From Bradyrhizobium aeschynomenes (GTDB taxonomy: Bacteria > Pseudomonadota > Alphaproteobacteria > Rhizobiales > Xanthobacteraceae), in NCBI RefSeq assembly GCF_013178945.1, contig NZ_JABFDM010000007.1:1-64000 (forward strand): 64,000 bases of DNA, written 5' to 3'. Positions 29,839 through 38,279 of this stretch are shown one piece after another. Under the pieces are notes generated by a model. It had not been told where the DNA came from, ran no database searches, and worked only from the letters and a program-made list of their open reading frames with translations. The translations under genes were made by a program, and so were the position numbers. Every line of letters begins with the position of its first letter. Within the stretch, counting starts at the first letter, position 1.

Positions 29839-30270
29839 ATGTCCACCGTCGCCTTCGATCCCCTGGCCCTCACCCGCATTGCCGATTTCGCGCGCAGCTT
29901 GACGCGGCTGCACAAGACGGCGCGGCGGCGCGCTGTCGACGACGACCAGATCGACCGCGCGTTCAACGCGGTGTGCATGTCGGTCTGGGGCTACACCACC
30001 GACGACATCTCGGACGACCTGTTCTCGGCCACCGATCACACCTTTCTCGACGGCCTGGACGAGGCGCGGGCGCGCATCTTCGCCGCCGAGCAGGGCTACG
30101 ACCTGGTCGATGACGAGGGCATGCTGAGCGACTGGTGGGGCTTCTGCTGGATGATCCTGGCCGAGAAGCGCGGCCTGCTGACGCCGGACAACCGTGCGGC
30201 CGCGCGCGCGGCGATCGAGGATAAATATCTCGAGGCGCCAAACGTGATCGGCGTGATCGTCGGACGCTAG
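29839..30270 (+). CDS. Conserved hypothetical protein, acidic and alpha-helical
   Basis: 143 residues from the ATG at 29839, preceded by CGAGGACACC. The protein is acidic with several Trp (SVWGYTTDD, SDWWGFCWMIL) and no signal peptide or membrane helix, so it is probably cytosolic. I do not recognise a family. It stands alone between the GIY-YIG cassette and a 64-bp repeat element. The frame from 29767 adds 24 residues lacking good codon character. Confidence 0.7.
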   Translation: MSTVAFDPLALTRIADFARSLTRLHKTARRRAVDDDQIDRAFNAVCMSVWGYTTDDISDDLFSATDHTFLDGLDEARARIFAAEQGYDLVDDEGMLSDWWGFCWMILAEKRGLLTPDNRAAARAAIEDKYLEAPNVIGVIVGR

Positions 30271-30281
30271 CCGGTATGATC

Positions 30282-30345
30282 GTCATTGCGAGCGAAGCGA
30301 TCCAGGGGCGGCGCGAGAACCCCGGATTGCTTCGCTCGCAGTGAC
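30282..30345. repeat. 64-bp inverted repeat, GCGAGCGAAGC type
   Basis: The left unit reads GTCAT-TGCGAGCGAAGCG-ATCCAG (from 30282); the inverse right unit reads GTCAC-TGCGAGCGAAGCA-ATCCGG (to 30345). It has the same outer frame (GTCAT and ATCC) as the G+C-stem units but a different, AT-richer core. It fills the gap between two convergent genes, and its long pairing could also act as a bidirectional terminator. Confidence 0.75.
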
Positions 30346-30357
30346 GAGGGCTAAAGC

Positions 30358-31185
30358 TCAGTCCACATCTGCGCGTTTGGCGCGGCCCGGCTTCGGTGCG
30401 ATGGTCATCGGCGGCGCGACGCTGACATTGCCGGCATGGGCCTCGGGCGGCGGCATGGCGGCCAACGCATCGGCGGCCAGCATCTCGGCGCGCACCGGCG
30501 CCACCTTCATCTCGCTCAGCCGCGCCCGCGTATCGGAGTTCAGTCCCGGATAGGACGCGACCGGCTTGAAATCGGCCGGCTGCCCGCCACTGCCGCGGCT
30601 GCCCGAATAGGCCACCAGTCCGTCGGCCGTGGCGACGATGTCGCCGGGCCGCAGCGAGGTGTCGAGCGACAGGTCGACCGGTGCCAGCCCGGCCGGGTCG
30701 CGGCCGTTGCAGGTGCAGTCGGCGCGCAGCGCCTGGCGGTAGGCGAACGCGGTCTCGCTGTCGGCATAGCGCTCGCCATTGGCCGCCGTCGCATAGTCGA
30801 TATTGGAGCCGTAGTAGATCTTGGTCGCGCTGGCCGGGCAGAACGCCTGGCACATCTGCGCCGGCGAGGCCAGGCCGCGCGTCAGCGGGAAGTAGCGCCC
30901 GTCGCAGGTACGCACGCAGAACGCCGCACCCGATCCGCTCGACACGCGCGGCTGCGCCGGCACCTGCGGATTGCTGCCGAACGGATCCGCGAAGAAGCCG
31001 CCTTGCGCCGCCGGCCGTTGCGCTTGCGGCTTGTTGAAACCGCCGAACAGGAAATCGAATAGGCCCTGGGCCGACGCCATCTGCGGCGCCAGCACGAGCG
31101 AGGCCGCCATGCCGATCATGGTCGCGACGGCGACGCGGCGGGGCCCCCGCCGAAACGACAACACGTGACGCAACGCCCACTCCAT
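30358..31185 (-). CDS. DUF2865 secreted protein
   Basis: 275 residues with an Arg-rich N-terminus, a hydrophobic signal segment and a likely cut after MASAQ (about residue 40). The central Cys-rich block (FCVRTCDGRYFPL, MCQAFCPAS, DCTCNGRDP; six Cys) is typical of DUF2865 proteins of Rhizobiales and suggests disulfides in the periplasm. The C-terminal ~90 residues are low complexity, Pro/Ala-rich, ending KRADVD. Function is unknown. Confidence 0.82.
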   Translation of the reverse strand: MEWALRHVLSFRRGPRRVAVATMIGMAASLVLAPQMASAQGLFDFLFGGFNKPQAQRPAAQGGFFADPFGSNPQVPAQPRVSSGSGAAFCVRTCDGRYFPLTRGLASPAQMCQAFCPASATKIYYGSNIDYATAANGERYADSETAFAYRQALRADCTCNGRDPAGLAPVDLSLDTSLRPGDIVATADGLVAYSGSRGSGGQPADFKPVASYPGLNSDTRARLSEMKVAPVRAEMLAADALAAMPPPEAHAGNVSVAPPMTIAPKPGRAKRADVD

Positions 31186-31349
31186 CTCTCACCGCAAAGG
31201 TCTGTCCGAGGCGGCGAATCCGCGCCGATCATGCGCGAACGAGCCGGCCATGCCCACGGCATGGCGCCATCAGCTTTACGGTAACCTTAATGGGCGTTGG
31301 TAAATGAGCGGTGTGCGCGGGACGACGAAAGTCGGCTCGCGAGCAACTG

Positions 31350-31907
31350 TCAGAGGAACTCGCGGGCTTTGTACAGTGCCTGGAACGGCAGGCCGGCCTC
31401 GGCGAAAGCCTCGGCGGCACCTTCCTCGCGGTCGACCATCGTGAACACCAGCGATACCTCGGCGCCGGCCTCGCGCAGGGCTTCCACCGCCTTCATCGCC
31501 GAGCCGCCGGTCGTGGTGACGTCCTCGACCACCACGATGCGTTTTCCAGCCAGGGTCTCATCGCGGGTCAGGCCCTCGATGGCAAGCTTGGCGCCATGCT
31601 CCTTCGGCTTCTTGCGCACGAAGAACGCCGCAATCGGATGGCCCTTGATCCAGGAGATCTGCGCAATCGCGCCGGCCAGCGGCACCGCGCCCATCTCCAG
31701 CCCGCCGATATAGTCGTAGCCCTCGTCCTTCAGCGCCTCATAGGTCAGCTCGGCGAGCAGGGTGGCGCCCTCCGGGTCCATCATGGTCGGCTTCAGGTTG
31801 AAGTAGAAATCGCTCTTGCGGCCGGAGGCCAGCGTGACCTCGCCACGGCCGAACGAGCGCCTGCGGATGATCTCGAGGAGGCGGGCGCGGGAGGCGGATT
31901 TGGACAC
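31350..31907 (-). CDS. pyrE: Orotate phosphoribosyltransferase
   Basis: 185 residues. It joins orotate and PRPP to make OMP, the fifth step of pyrimidine synthesis. The PRPP-binding loop is VVVEDVTTTGGSAMKAVEAL; SGRKSDFYFNLKPTMMD and the flexible-loop FVRKKPKEHG also fit. The start is a GTG (codon ends at 31907) with AGGGGAAAACGCC upstream. It is a single gene, divergent from the GST gene; 164 non-coding bases separate it from DUF2865. Confidence 0.95.
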   Translation of the reverse strand: MSKSASRARLLEIIRRRSFGRGEVTLASGRKSDFYFNLKPTMMDPEGATLLAELTYEALKDEGYDYIGGLEMGAVPLAGAIAQISWIKGHPIAAFFVRKKPKEHGAKLAIEGLTRDETLAGKRIVVVEDVTTTGGSAMKAVEALREAGAEVSLVFTMVDREEGAAEAFAEAGLPFQALYKAREFL

Positions 31908-32089
31908 GGCGTTTTCCCCTGAGGGTCGATTCTTGGGTGAATTCTCGGGTGGCGCAATCTATCGGGCTCGGGCGGCCGAGGCCAGCCACCAGGATGTCCC
32001 ATCAACAACGGTACGTTTGGAACGCCGCGCAGTTTCGAGCTAATGGGAAGCGACGGACCAAGCAAGGACATTTGGAAGGACGCCCCGCC

Positions 32090-32716
32090 ATGACGATCGA
32101 GCTGCACACCTGGAACACCCCCAACGGCCGCAAGATCTCGGTCGCGCTGGAGGAGATGGGGCTGCCCTACCGCGTCATCCCGGTCGACATCACCAAGGGC
32201 GCCCAGATGGCGCCGGAGTTTCTCGCGATCAGCCCCAACAACAAGATCCCGGCGATCGTCGATCCCGAGGGGCCCGAAGGCAAGCCGGTCAGCGTGTTCG
32301 AGTCCGGCGCGATCCTGCTCTACCTGGCGGAGAAGACCGGCCAGTTCCTGCCGAAACCGCTTGCCGAACGGGTCCCGGTCTATGAATGGCTGATGTGGCA
32401 GATGGGCGGCTTCGGCCCGATGCCCGGCCAGGTGCATCATTTCATCGCGCTGGAGAATGAGCAGGACCGCGCCTACGGCCTGAAGCGCTACATGGCCGAG
32501 ACCGTCAGGCTCTATGGCGTGCTCGACCGCCGCCTCGCCTCCCACGAATTCGTGGCCGGCGCGCTCTCGATCGCGGATTTCGCCATCCTCGGCTGGGCCT
32601 GGCGACATCCGCGCCACAAGGTCGACCTCGCCGACTTCCCCCACGTCAAGCGCTGGTACGACGCGCTGATGGCCCGCCCCGCCGTCAAGCGCGGCATGGA
32701 GGCGAAGCTGGATTGA
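32090..32716 (+). CDS. Nu-class glutathione S-transferase-like protein
   Basis: 208 residues. The thioredoxin-like N-terminal domain begins IELHTWNTPNGRKISVALEEMGL; the TPNG segment resembles the Thr/Asn active site of YfcG/YghU Nu-class enzymes, which act as disulfide-bond reductases. SPNNKIPAIVD and FESGAILLYLAEKTG form the gamma-Glu-binding region. The C-terminal helical domain follows from about 95. The ATG at 32090 with TTGGAAGGA upstream is preferred over the frame from 31937. Confidence 0.9.
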   Translation: MTIELHTWNTPNGRKISVALEEMGLPYRVIPVDITKGAQMAPEFLAISPNNKIPAIVDPEGPEGKPVSVFESGAILLYLAEKTGQFLPKPLAERVPVYEWLMWQMGGFGPMPGQVHHFIALENEQDRAYGLKRYMAETVRLYGVLDRRLASHEFVAGALSIADFAILGWAWRHPRHKVDLADFPHVKRWYDALMARPAVKRGMEAKLD

Positions 32717-32836
32717 GCGGGCTCGGGCCCTTCTCGCCGATGACGACTCGGCGCTGCCCTCGCCCGGCGAGCGACGGACAAGAGGGGCAGATGCGGCAAC
32801 CGACGGCCGCCGCCACCCCTCCGGCACCGGGCGCGA

Positions 32837-34036
32837 TCAGCCTGGTGCCGGCGGCGCGACGTTCAGCGCGGCCACGGTCCGGGCGGAGCGGTCGAAGACG
32901 CCGGCAATGCTGAGCACCAGCAGCACCAGCAGGAGCGCTGCCGCAAGCGGGACCGTGTGTCCGATCATCGCGAGCAGGCAAACGCCCAGCGCGATCACGA
33001 GGCCGATCTCCAGCGTAGCAATCGGCTCACCCGCATCGACCCGCGCCTTCCAATGGATCGCGATGCCGGCCGCCACCATCGGCAGGTCGTAGATCATGGC
33101 ATAGGGCGTGGCGATGATGCTGCCGACCGCGACCAGCGCGATCGCCCGATTCGTGATGCCGCGCCGCCAGGCAGCCCAGACCAGCGCGACGATGGCGCAG
33201 GACAACACCAGCTGGACCGTGATGCCGACCGGCGGCGGAGCGCCGAGCGCGTGCAGGCCGGCGATGACCGTGGGCATCATGTGATCGAGGCTGGCCTGGT
33301 TGGCCCCGAGCTGCGCCTGATAGTCCGGGAATTTCATGACCCACTGCAGCCAGATCCAGGGATCGAGCGCCGCACTGGTGACGACCGCAACGATGACGGT
33401 CGTGGCGACGGCCGACACAATGGCGCGCCAGCTCCGCGAGGCCAGCAGCACGACCGGCATCAGCAGCACGAATTGCGGCTTGTAGGCGAGCAGGCCGAGC
33501 AGGGCGCCGGCGATGATGGGATGACTCGCGAGCAGCCGCAGCCCGCCGATCAGCAGCGCTGCAGACAGAAAGCCGTTCTGGCCGGTGATGGCGTTGATCA
33601 GCGTGGTGGGTGCCGCGAGCAGCGCCAGACCGTCCAGGGAGCGCCAGTTGCGGCCGAGCGTCGCCAGCCCATACAGCGCGAACGTGACCGAGATCCAGCA
33701 GACATAGGCCACCGGCAGCGCCAGCAGGCCCAGTGGAATCAGTGCGACCAGGAAGGTCGGCGGATACGGATAGGGAAACCCGCCGCCGCCGAGCGCCGGA
33801 TCCAGCGTCTGCTGATAGCGGGCGAGCGCGACCGGATCGTAGATGCCCGCGCCGGAGAGCGCTGCGAACTTGCCGAACGACCACAGCCCGAAGAAATCGC
33901 CGAACGCCGGCTGCGGCGACGACAGCGCCCAGCTGACGAGATAGGCGGCGTTGTAGAGCACGAGCGCGATCAGCGCGATCACGACCGCGCGCCGGTCATG
34001 CGTCTGATGGGTGGCTGCGGATGACGTCGCGGTCAT
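32837..34036 (-). CDS. Membrane glycosyltransferase family 87 protein (DUF2029)
   Basis: About 399 residues with some nine to ten hydrophobic helices, from the ATG at 34036. The loop after TM1 (DFFGLWSFGKFAALSGAGIYDPVALARYQ) carries the Asp and the YDP element of GT87 polyprenol-phosphate mannosyltransferases, and PYPYPPTFLVALIPLG is the usual following helix start. It probably transfers a sugar from a lipid carrier outside the cytoplasm. It is an isolated gene; the acceptor is unknown. Confidence 0.8.
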   Translation of the reverse strand: MTATSSAATHQTHDRRAVVIALIALVLYNAAYLVSWALSSPQPAFGDFFGLWSFGKFAALSGAGIYDPVALARYQQTLDPALGGGGFPYPYPPTFLVALIPLGLLALPVAYVCWISVTFALYGLATLGRNWRSLDGLALLAAPTTLINAITGQNGFLSAALLIGGLRLLASHPIIAGALLGLLAYKPQFVLLMPVVLLASRSWRAIVSAVATTVIVAVVTSAALDPWIWLQWVMKFPDYQAQLGANQASLDHMMPTVIAGLHALGAPPPVGITVQLVLSCAIVALVWAAWRRGITNRAIALVAVGSIIATPYAMIYDLPMVAAGIAIHWKARVDAGEPIATLEIGLVIALGVCLLAMIGHTVPLAAALLLVLLVLSIAGVFDRSARTVAALNVAPPAPG

Positions 34037-34230
34037 GGACTTGCTGGGGCCGGGGTGTTCGTTTTCACAGCCGGCAGTCTTGCCCGAACGGATTGCAAGC
34101 CGTCTTACCGGCACGCAGCCGGTCATCGCCGCCCGCCATCATGGTCAAGGAAGGGTAAAGCCGTCGCTGGCAGGTGAGGCGCGGCAGCGTCGCGCACAAG
34201 AGCAGCCGCCCGCGAACGTTTCTCCGCGTC

Positions 34231-34258
34231 GTCATGGCCGGGCTCGTCCCGGCCAACC
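34231..34258. repeat. Solitary GTCAT-type hairpin unit
   Basis: GTCAT, GGCCGGG, CTCGT, CCCGGCC, AACC: a perfect seven-base stem with the family flanks, but no inverse partner nearby. It lies in the gene-free 1.15-kb region upstream of the GT87 gene. Confidence 0.6.
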
Positions 34259-34369
34259 GCGTCGGGCTGAGTCCTTCGAATGGCCACCGATGCTTGTGCA
34301 TTCGCCACGCCGACGCTGCTACGGCCACGCAGGAAAAAAGACTCCCGGCCTGGCGCGCACCCGACTGTC

Positions 34370-34920
34370 AGCGCCGCATGTCTCTCATGCACAAGCTGCC
34401 CGTCGTGTTACTTTGCCGCAGCCCGGCGACGTTGCGTTGTCGGGCAAATCACCTGCACATTTTCGCCCGTCCCTGCTGCCGCATGGGGGGCGTTTCGCGA
34501 ACGTCACGGATCGTTGGCAGTGGGATGCGATGGGTGTGCCTGGCTGCAGCATGGTCTGACCATGCGGACGAACAGCGGGGCATGCACGGTCAAGTCGCGC
34601 GGTCCTGATACCCCGACGCTGGTATCACGCGCTGATGCGCAAGCATCATGCGCAATGGTGGCCAACAAGCCCGGCGCACCAGGGAGAACGCGAAGCAGCC
34701 GTTAAAGCCGTCGCGCAGGGAGGGCCGGGTCGTCCGGCTGACCTGTGGTACCTGCCGCCTGCATTCTTTTCAGCAGGCGGGCCGCAGGCCTCAGCCGAGG
34801 CCTGGCCTTCCCTGCGCCCTCATCGAATTTCCGGGGGGCGAATAGCCGGCATCCCTCGGGCAGATCGTGCCGCGAGATCGCGTCGCTATGTCTCTCACCT
34901 GTCTTCAGCTGTTTGAACCG
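34370..34920 (+). other. Gene-free, hairpin-rich segment, probably a dispersed Bradyrhizobium element
   Basis: No believable coding frame exists between the GT87 start (34036) and polA (35184). Within this part are three perfect stems: GATACC/GGTATC (34607-34626), TGATGC/GCATCA closed by a GCAA tetraloop (34633-34648), and CCGCCTGC/GCAGGCGG (34755-34780). From memory, very similar blocks (a gccaacaagcccggcgcacc core followed by a cgcagggagggccgg tract) recur in many Bradyrhizobium loci; I cannot confirm that here. It could be a decayed mobile unit or a structured RNA. Confidence 0.4.
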
Positions 34921-34943
34921 TGAATCCGTCCTCTCGCTGCGCT

Positions 34944-35095
34944 GTCGTCCCGGACAAGCCGTGCCGCGCGTCAGCGCGGCAGGGCGCTGATCCGGGACCC
35001 ATCCGCTGCAGCGGTCGTGACCGGCAAAAAGCCAACGGCCAGCGTGTCTCAAACCGCTCCCTGGGGGTATGGATCCCGGCGTTCGCCGGGACGAC
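34944..35095. repeat. 152-bp inverted-repeat element with an enlarged left hairpin
   Basis: The left arm begins GTCGT-CCCGGA at 34944 and closes TCCGGG-ACCCATCC by 35002, enclosing a second stem (GCCGCGC with GCGCGGC). The right arm (35068-35095) is the inverse of GTCGT, CCCGGCG, AA, CGCCGGG, ATCCATA. It is intergenic, upstream of the polA stop. Confidence 0.78.
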
Positions 35096-35132
35096 AGAAT
35101 TGGGCGTCGAGACAGAGGGGGCTCGACCAGCC

Positions 35133-35148
35133 GTCATTGCGAGCGAAG
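35133..35148. repeat. Half-unit of the GCGAGCGAAG repeat
   Basis: GTCATTGCGAGCGAAG matches the left unit at 30282 but is cut off after the G; no partner is seen before polA. Confidence 0.5.
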
Positions 35149-35183
35149 TTCTCAATAACTTGGGAGAGAGCAGAGAGCGCCGC

Positions 35184-38100
35184 TCAATGCGCCTCATCCC
35201 AATTGTCAGCGGCGCGGGCGTCGACGTGCAGCGGCACCGACAGCAGCACGGCCGGGAACGGTGCGTCCTGCATGACGTGCTGCACGACCGGCAAGGTCGC
35301 GGCGACCTCGTCGTCGGGCACCTCGAAGATCAGCTCGTCATGCACCTGCAGCAGCATCTGCGCCGACAGCTTCTTCTCGGCCAGCGCGTCCTCGACCCGC
35401 GTCATGGCGCGGCGGATGATGTCTGCCGCCGTGCCCTGCAGTCGCGCGTTGATCGCGGCGCGTTCGTTGAAGGCGCGCACCGAGGCGTTCGACGCCTTGA
35501 TCTCCGGATAGTGGCACTTGCGGCCGAACAGCGTGACGACATAGCCGTTCTTGCGGCAGAACTCGCGCGTCTCGTCCATGTAGGCGCGGATGCCCGGGAA
35601 GCGCTCGAAATAGCGCTTGATGTAGGCCGAGGCCTCCTCGCGGGCGATGCCGAGCTGGTTGGCGAGGCCGAACGCCGAGATGCCGTAGATGATGCCGAAA
35701 TTGATCGCCTTCGCCCGGCGACGCACCTCGCTCGGCATGTCCTTGATCGGCACGCCGAACATTTCGGAGGCCGTCATCGCGTGAATGTCGAGGCCGTCCT
35801 TGAACGCCTGCTTCAGCACCGGAATGTCGGCGATCTCCGCCAGCAGCCGCAGCTCGATCTGCGAATAGTCGGCCGACACCAGCTTGTACCCGGGCGTCGC
35901 GATGAAGGCGCGGCGGATCTTGCGGCCGTCCTCGGTGCGCACCGGGATGTTCTGCAAATTCGGCTCGTTCGACGACAGCCGGCCCGTGGTGGTGGCGGCC
36001 AGCGCGTAGGTGGTGTGCACCCGATGCGTCCGCGGATTGACGTAGGTCGGCAGCGCGTCCGTATAGGTCGATTTCAGCTTCGAGACCTGGCGCCATTCCA
36101 GGATCTTGCGCGCGAAGTCGTTGCCCTGCTCGGCGAGGTCGTCGAGGATCGAGGCGGAGGTCGACCAGGCGCCGGTCTTGGTCTTGGTGCCGCCGGACAG
36201 GCCCATCTTGCCGAACAGGATGTCGCCGATCTGCTTGGGGCTGCCGACATTGATCGGCTCGCCGGCGAGTTCCTGCAGCTCGGCCTCGACGCGCGCCGCG
36301 GTCTGGGCGAAATCGCCGGACAGCCGCGACAGCACCTGGCGGTCGATCGAGATGCCGCGCCGCTCCATGCGGGCCAGCACCGAGACAAGCGGCCGCTCCA
36401 GCGTTTCATAGACGGCCGTCATGCGCTCGGCGACGAGGCGCGGCTTCAACACGCGCCACACGCGATGGATCACATCGGCCGCTTCAGCCGCATGCGCGGT
36501 GGCACGGTCGATCGCGACCTGCTCGAAGGTCAGCTTGTTCTTGCCGCTGCCGATCAGCTCGCTTTCACTGAGCAAGGCATGGGCGAGCACGTGCTCGGCC
36601 AGCGAGTCCAGCTTGTGCGAGCCGCGTCCGGCATCGAGCGCGTAGCTCATCAGCAGGATGTCGTCGACATTCTGCAGCGTGATGCCGTGCTGCGCCAGCA
36701 GCACGGCGATGAACTTGATGTTGTAGCCGATCTTCAGCAGCCCGGCGGATTCGAGGACCGGCTTCAGCGCCGCGAGCGCGTCGCGCTCATTGATCTGGTC
36801 GGGTGCGAGCCCGGCGTCGAACAGGCCGCCGCCATCGCCGGCCTGGCGGTGCGCCAGCGGGATGTAGCAGGCCTCGTTCGGCGCCAGGGCCAGCGCGAGT
36901 CCGCACAGGCTCGCCTGCATCGGATCGATCGAGCTGGCCTTCACCTCGATGGTGATCCGGCCGAAATCATGCGCGCGTGCCAGCCACGCATTCAGCTCGG
37001 GCAGGGACCGCAGCGTCTGGTACTTGTCGCGATCGATGCGGGCGCTCTTCGCCGCCTCCGCCCTGGTCTCGGCGAGACCGGCGGGCGTGCCCTTGCTCAT
37101 CGCCGACTTGTCGATGCGCGGATCGCCACTCCGAGGGGCGGCAGCCGCCGGCTTGCTCGGTGCGCTCGCTCCCCCGCTTGCGGTGGAGGGCTGGGCGGGG
37201 GCCGCGGCCGCGCTTGCCCCACTCTTCAATTGCGCATCCGCGGTCACGTCAGCCGGATCGATCTGCGAATACTCCGCGACGCGCCGCGTCAGTGTGGAGA
37301 ACTCCATCGCCTTGAGGAAGGCGATCAGCTTGCGCGGATCGGGCTCGTGCACCGCGAGGTCGTCGAGCGGCACCTCGAGGTCGACCTTGTCGTCGAGCAG
37401 CACGAGCTGGCGCGAGATCCGGGCCTTCTCGGCATTCTCGATCAGCGCTTCGCGCCGCTTCGGCTGCTTGATCTCGGCCGCGCGCGTCAGCAGGCTTTCG
37501 AGATCGCCATAGTCATTGATGAGCTGCGCGGCGGTCTTGATGCCGATGCCGGGCACGCCCGGCACGTTGTCGGTGGAATCGCCGGCCAGCGCCTGCACCT
37601 CGACGACCTTCTCCGGCGGCACGCCGAACTTCTCGATCACCTCGGCGGTGCCGATGCGGCGGTCTTTCATGGTGTCGTACATCGTGACGCAGTCGTTGAC
37701 GAGCTGCATCAGGTCCTTGTCGGACGACACGATCGTGGTGGTGGCGCCGCGCTCGCAGGCGAGCCTCGCATAGGTCGCGATCAGGTCGTCGGCCTCGAAG
37801 CCCCCCTGCTCCAGGCAGGGCAGGTCGAACGCGCGCACGGCCTCGCGGATCAGCGCGAATTGCGGGATCAGGTCGTCGGGCGCCGGCGGCCGGTGCGCCT
37901 TGTAGTCGGCGTAGATCTTGTTGCGGAACGTGACCTCCGACTTGTCGAACACGATCGCCAGATGCGTCGGCCGGTCGGTCTCCGGCATGTCGCGCAGCAG
38001 CTTCCACAGCATGTTGCAGAAGCCGAGCACGGCATTGACGTTCAACCCGTCGGACTTGCGGTTGAGCGGCGGCAGCGCGTGATAGGCGCGGAAGATGTAG

Positions 38101-38207
38101 GACGAGCCGTCGACCAGGAATACATGGTCGCCTTTGGCCGCGCTCTTGGCGGCGGCGGGCACAGGAGCGGCGGGCGTGGCGGCGGCTTTCTGGGGAGCTT
38201 TGGGCAT
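35184..38207 (-). CDS. polA: DNA polymerase I with predicted inactive proofreading domain
   Basis: 1007 residues. The 5'-3' nuclease domain comes first (about 25-320; VDGSSYIFRAYHALP, GDSTDNVPGVPGIG). A low-complexity Ala/Pro linker follows (330-375), then the 3'-5' exonuclease fold (about 395-600) and the polymerase domain (SADYSQIELRLLAEIADI, RRRAKAINFGIIYG, LQVHDELIFEV intact). In the exonuclease fold the E. coli catalytic residues Asp355, Glu357, Asp424, Tyr497 and Asp501 align with Glu421, Lys423, Ile500, His572 and Ala576, so proofreading should be lost. Role: Okazaki-fragment processing and repair. Confidence 0.96.
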   Translation of the reverse strand: MPKAPQKAAATPAAPVPAAAKSAAKGDHVFLVDGSSYIFRAYHALPPLNRKSDGLNVNAVLGFCNMLWKLLRDMPETDRPTHLAIVFDKSEVTFRNKIYADYKAHRPPAPDDLIPQFALIREAVRAFDLPCLEQGGFEADDLIATYARLACERGATTTIVSSDKDLMQLVNDCVTMYDTMKDRRIGTAEVIEKFGVPPEKVVEVQALAGDSTDNVPGVPGIGIKTAAQLINDYGDLESLLTRAAEIKQPKRREALIENAEKARISRQLVLLDDKVDLEVPLDDLAVHEPDPRKLIAFLKAMEFSTLTRRVAEYSQIDPADVTADAQLKSGASAAAAPAQPSTASGGASAPSKPAAAAPRSGDPRIDKSAMSKGTPAGLAETRAEAAKSARIDRDKYQTLRSLPELNAWLARAHDFGRITIEVKASSIDPMQASLCGLALALAPNEACYIPLAHRQAGDGGGLFDAGLAPDQINERDALAALKPVLESAGLLKIGYNIKFIAVLLAQHGITLQNVDDILLMSYALDAGRGSHKLDSLAEHVLAHALLSESELIGSGKNKLTFEQVAIDRATAHAAEAADVIHRVWRVLKPRLVAERMTAVYETLERPLVSVLARMERRGISIDRQVLSRLSGDFAQTAARVEAELQELAGEPINVGSPKQIGDILFGKMGLSGGTKTKTGAWSTSASILDDLAEQGNDFARKILEWRQVSKLKSTYTDALPTYVNPRTHRVHTTYALAATTTGRLSSNEPNLQNIPVRTEDGRKIRRAFIATPGYKLVSADYSQIELRLLAEIADIPVLKQAFKDGLDIHAMTASEMFGVPIKDMPSEVRRRAKAINFGIIYGISAFGLANQLGIAREEASAYIKRYFERFPGIRAYMDETREFCRKNGYVVTLFGRKCHYPEIKASNASVRAFNERAAINARLQGTAADIIRRAMTRVEDALAEKKLSAQMLLQVHDELIFEVPDDEVAATLPVVQHVMQDAPFPAVLLSVPLHVDARAADNWDEAH

Positions 38208-38279
38208 GGCCGCAATGTAGGGAATTTGGATCGGATTGACAGCCGTGATGACGCCGTCCGCACCGGATTTTTCCTGTCT

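Noticed and set aside
34280..34916. Small proteins in the 34.3-34.9 kb gap
   Set aside because: Frames there overlap in all phases, are Arg/Ala/Ser-rich without domains, and lack ribosome sites; the block reads as non-coding.
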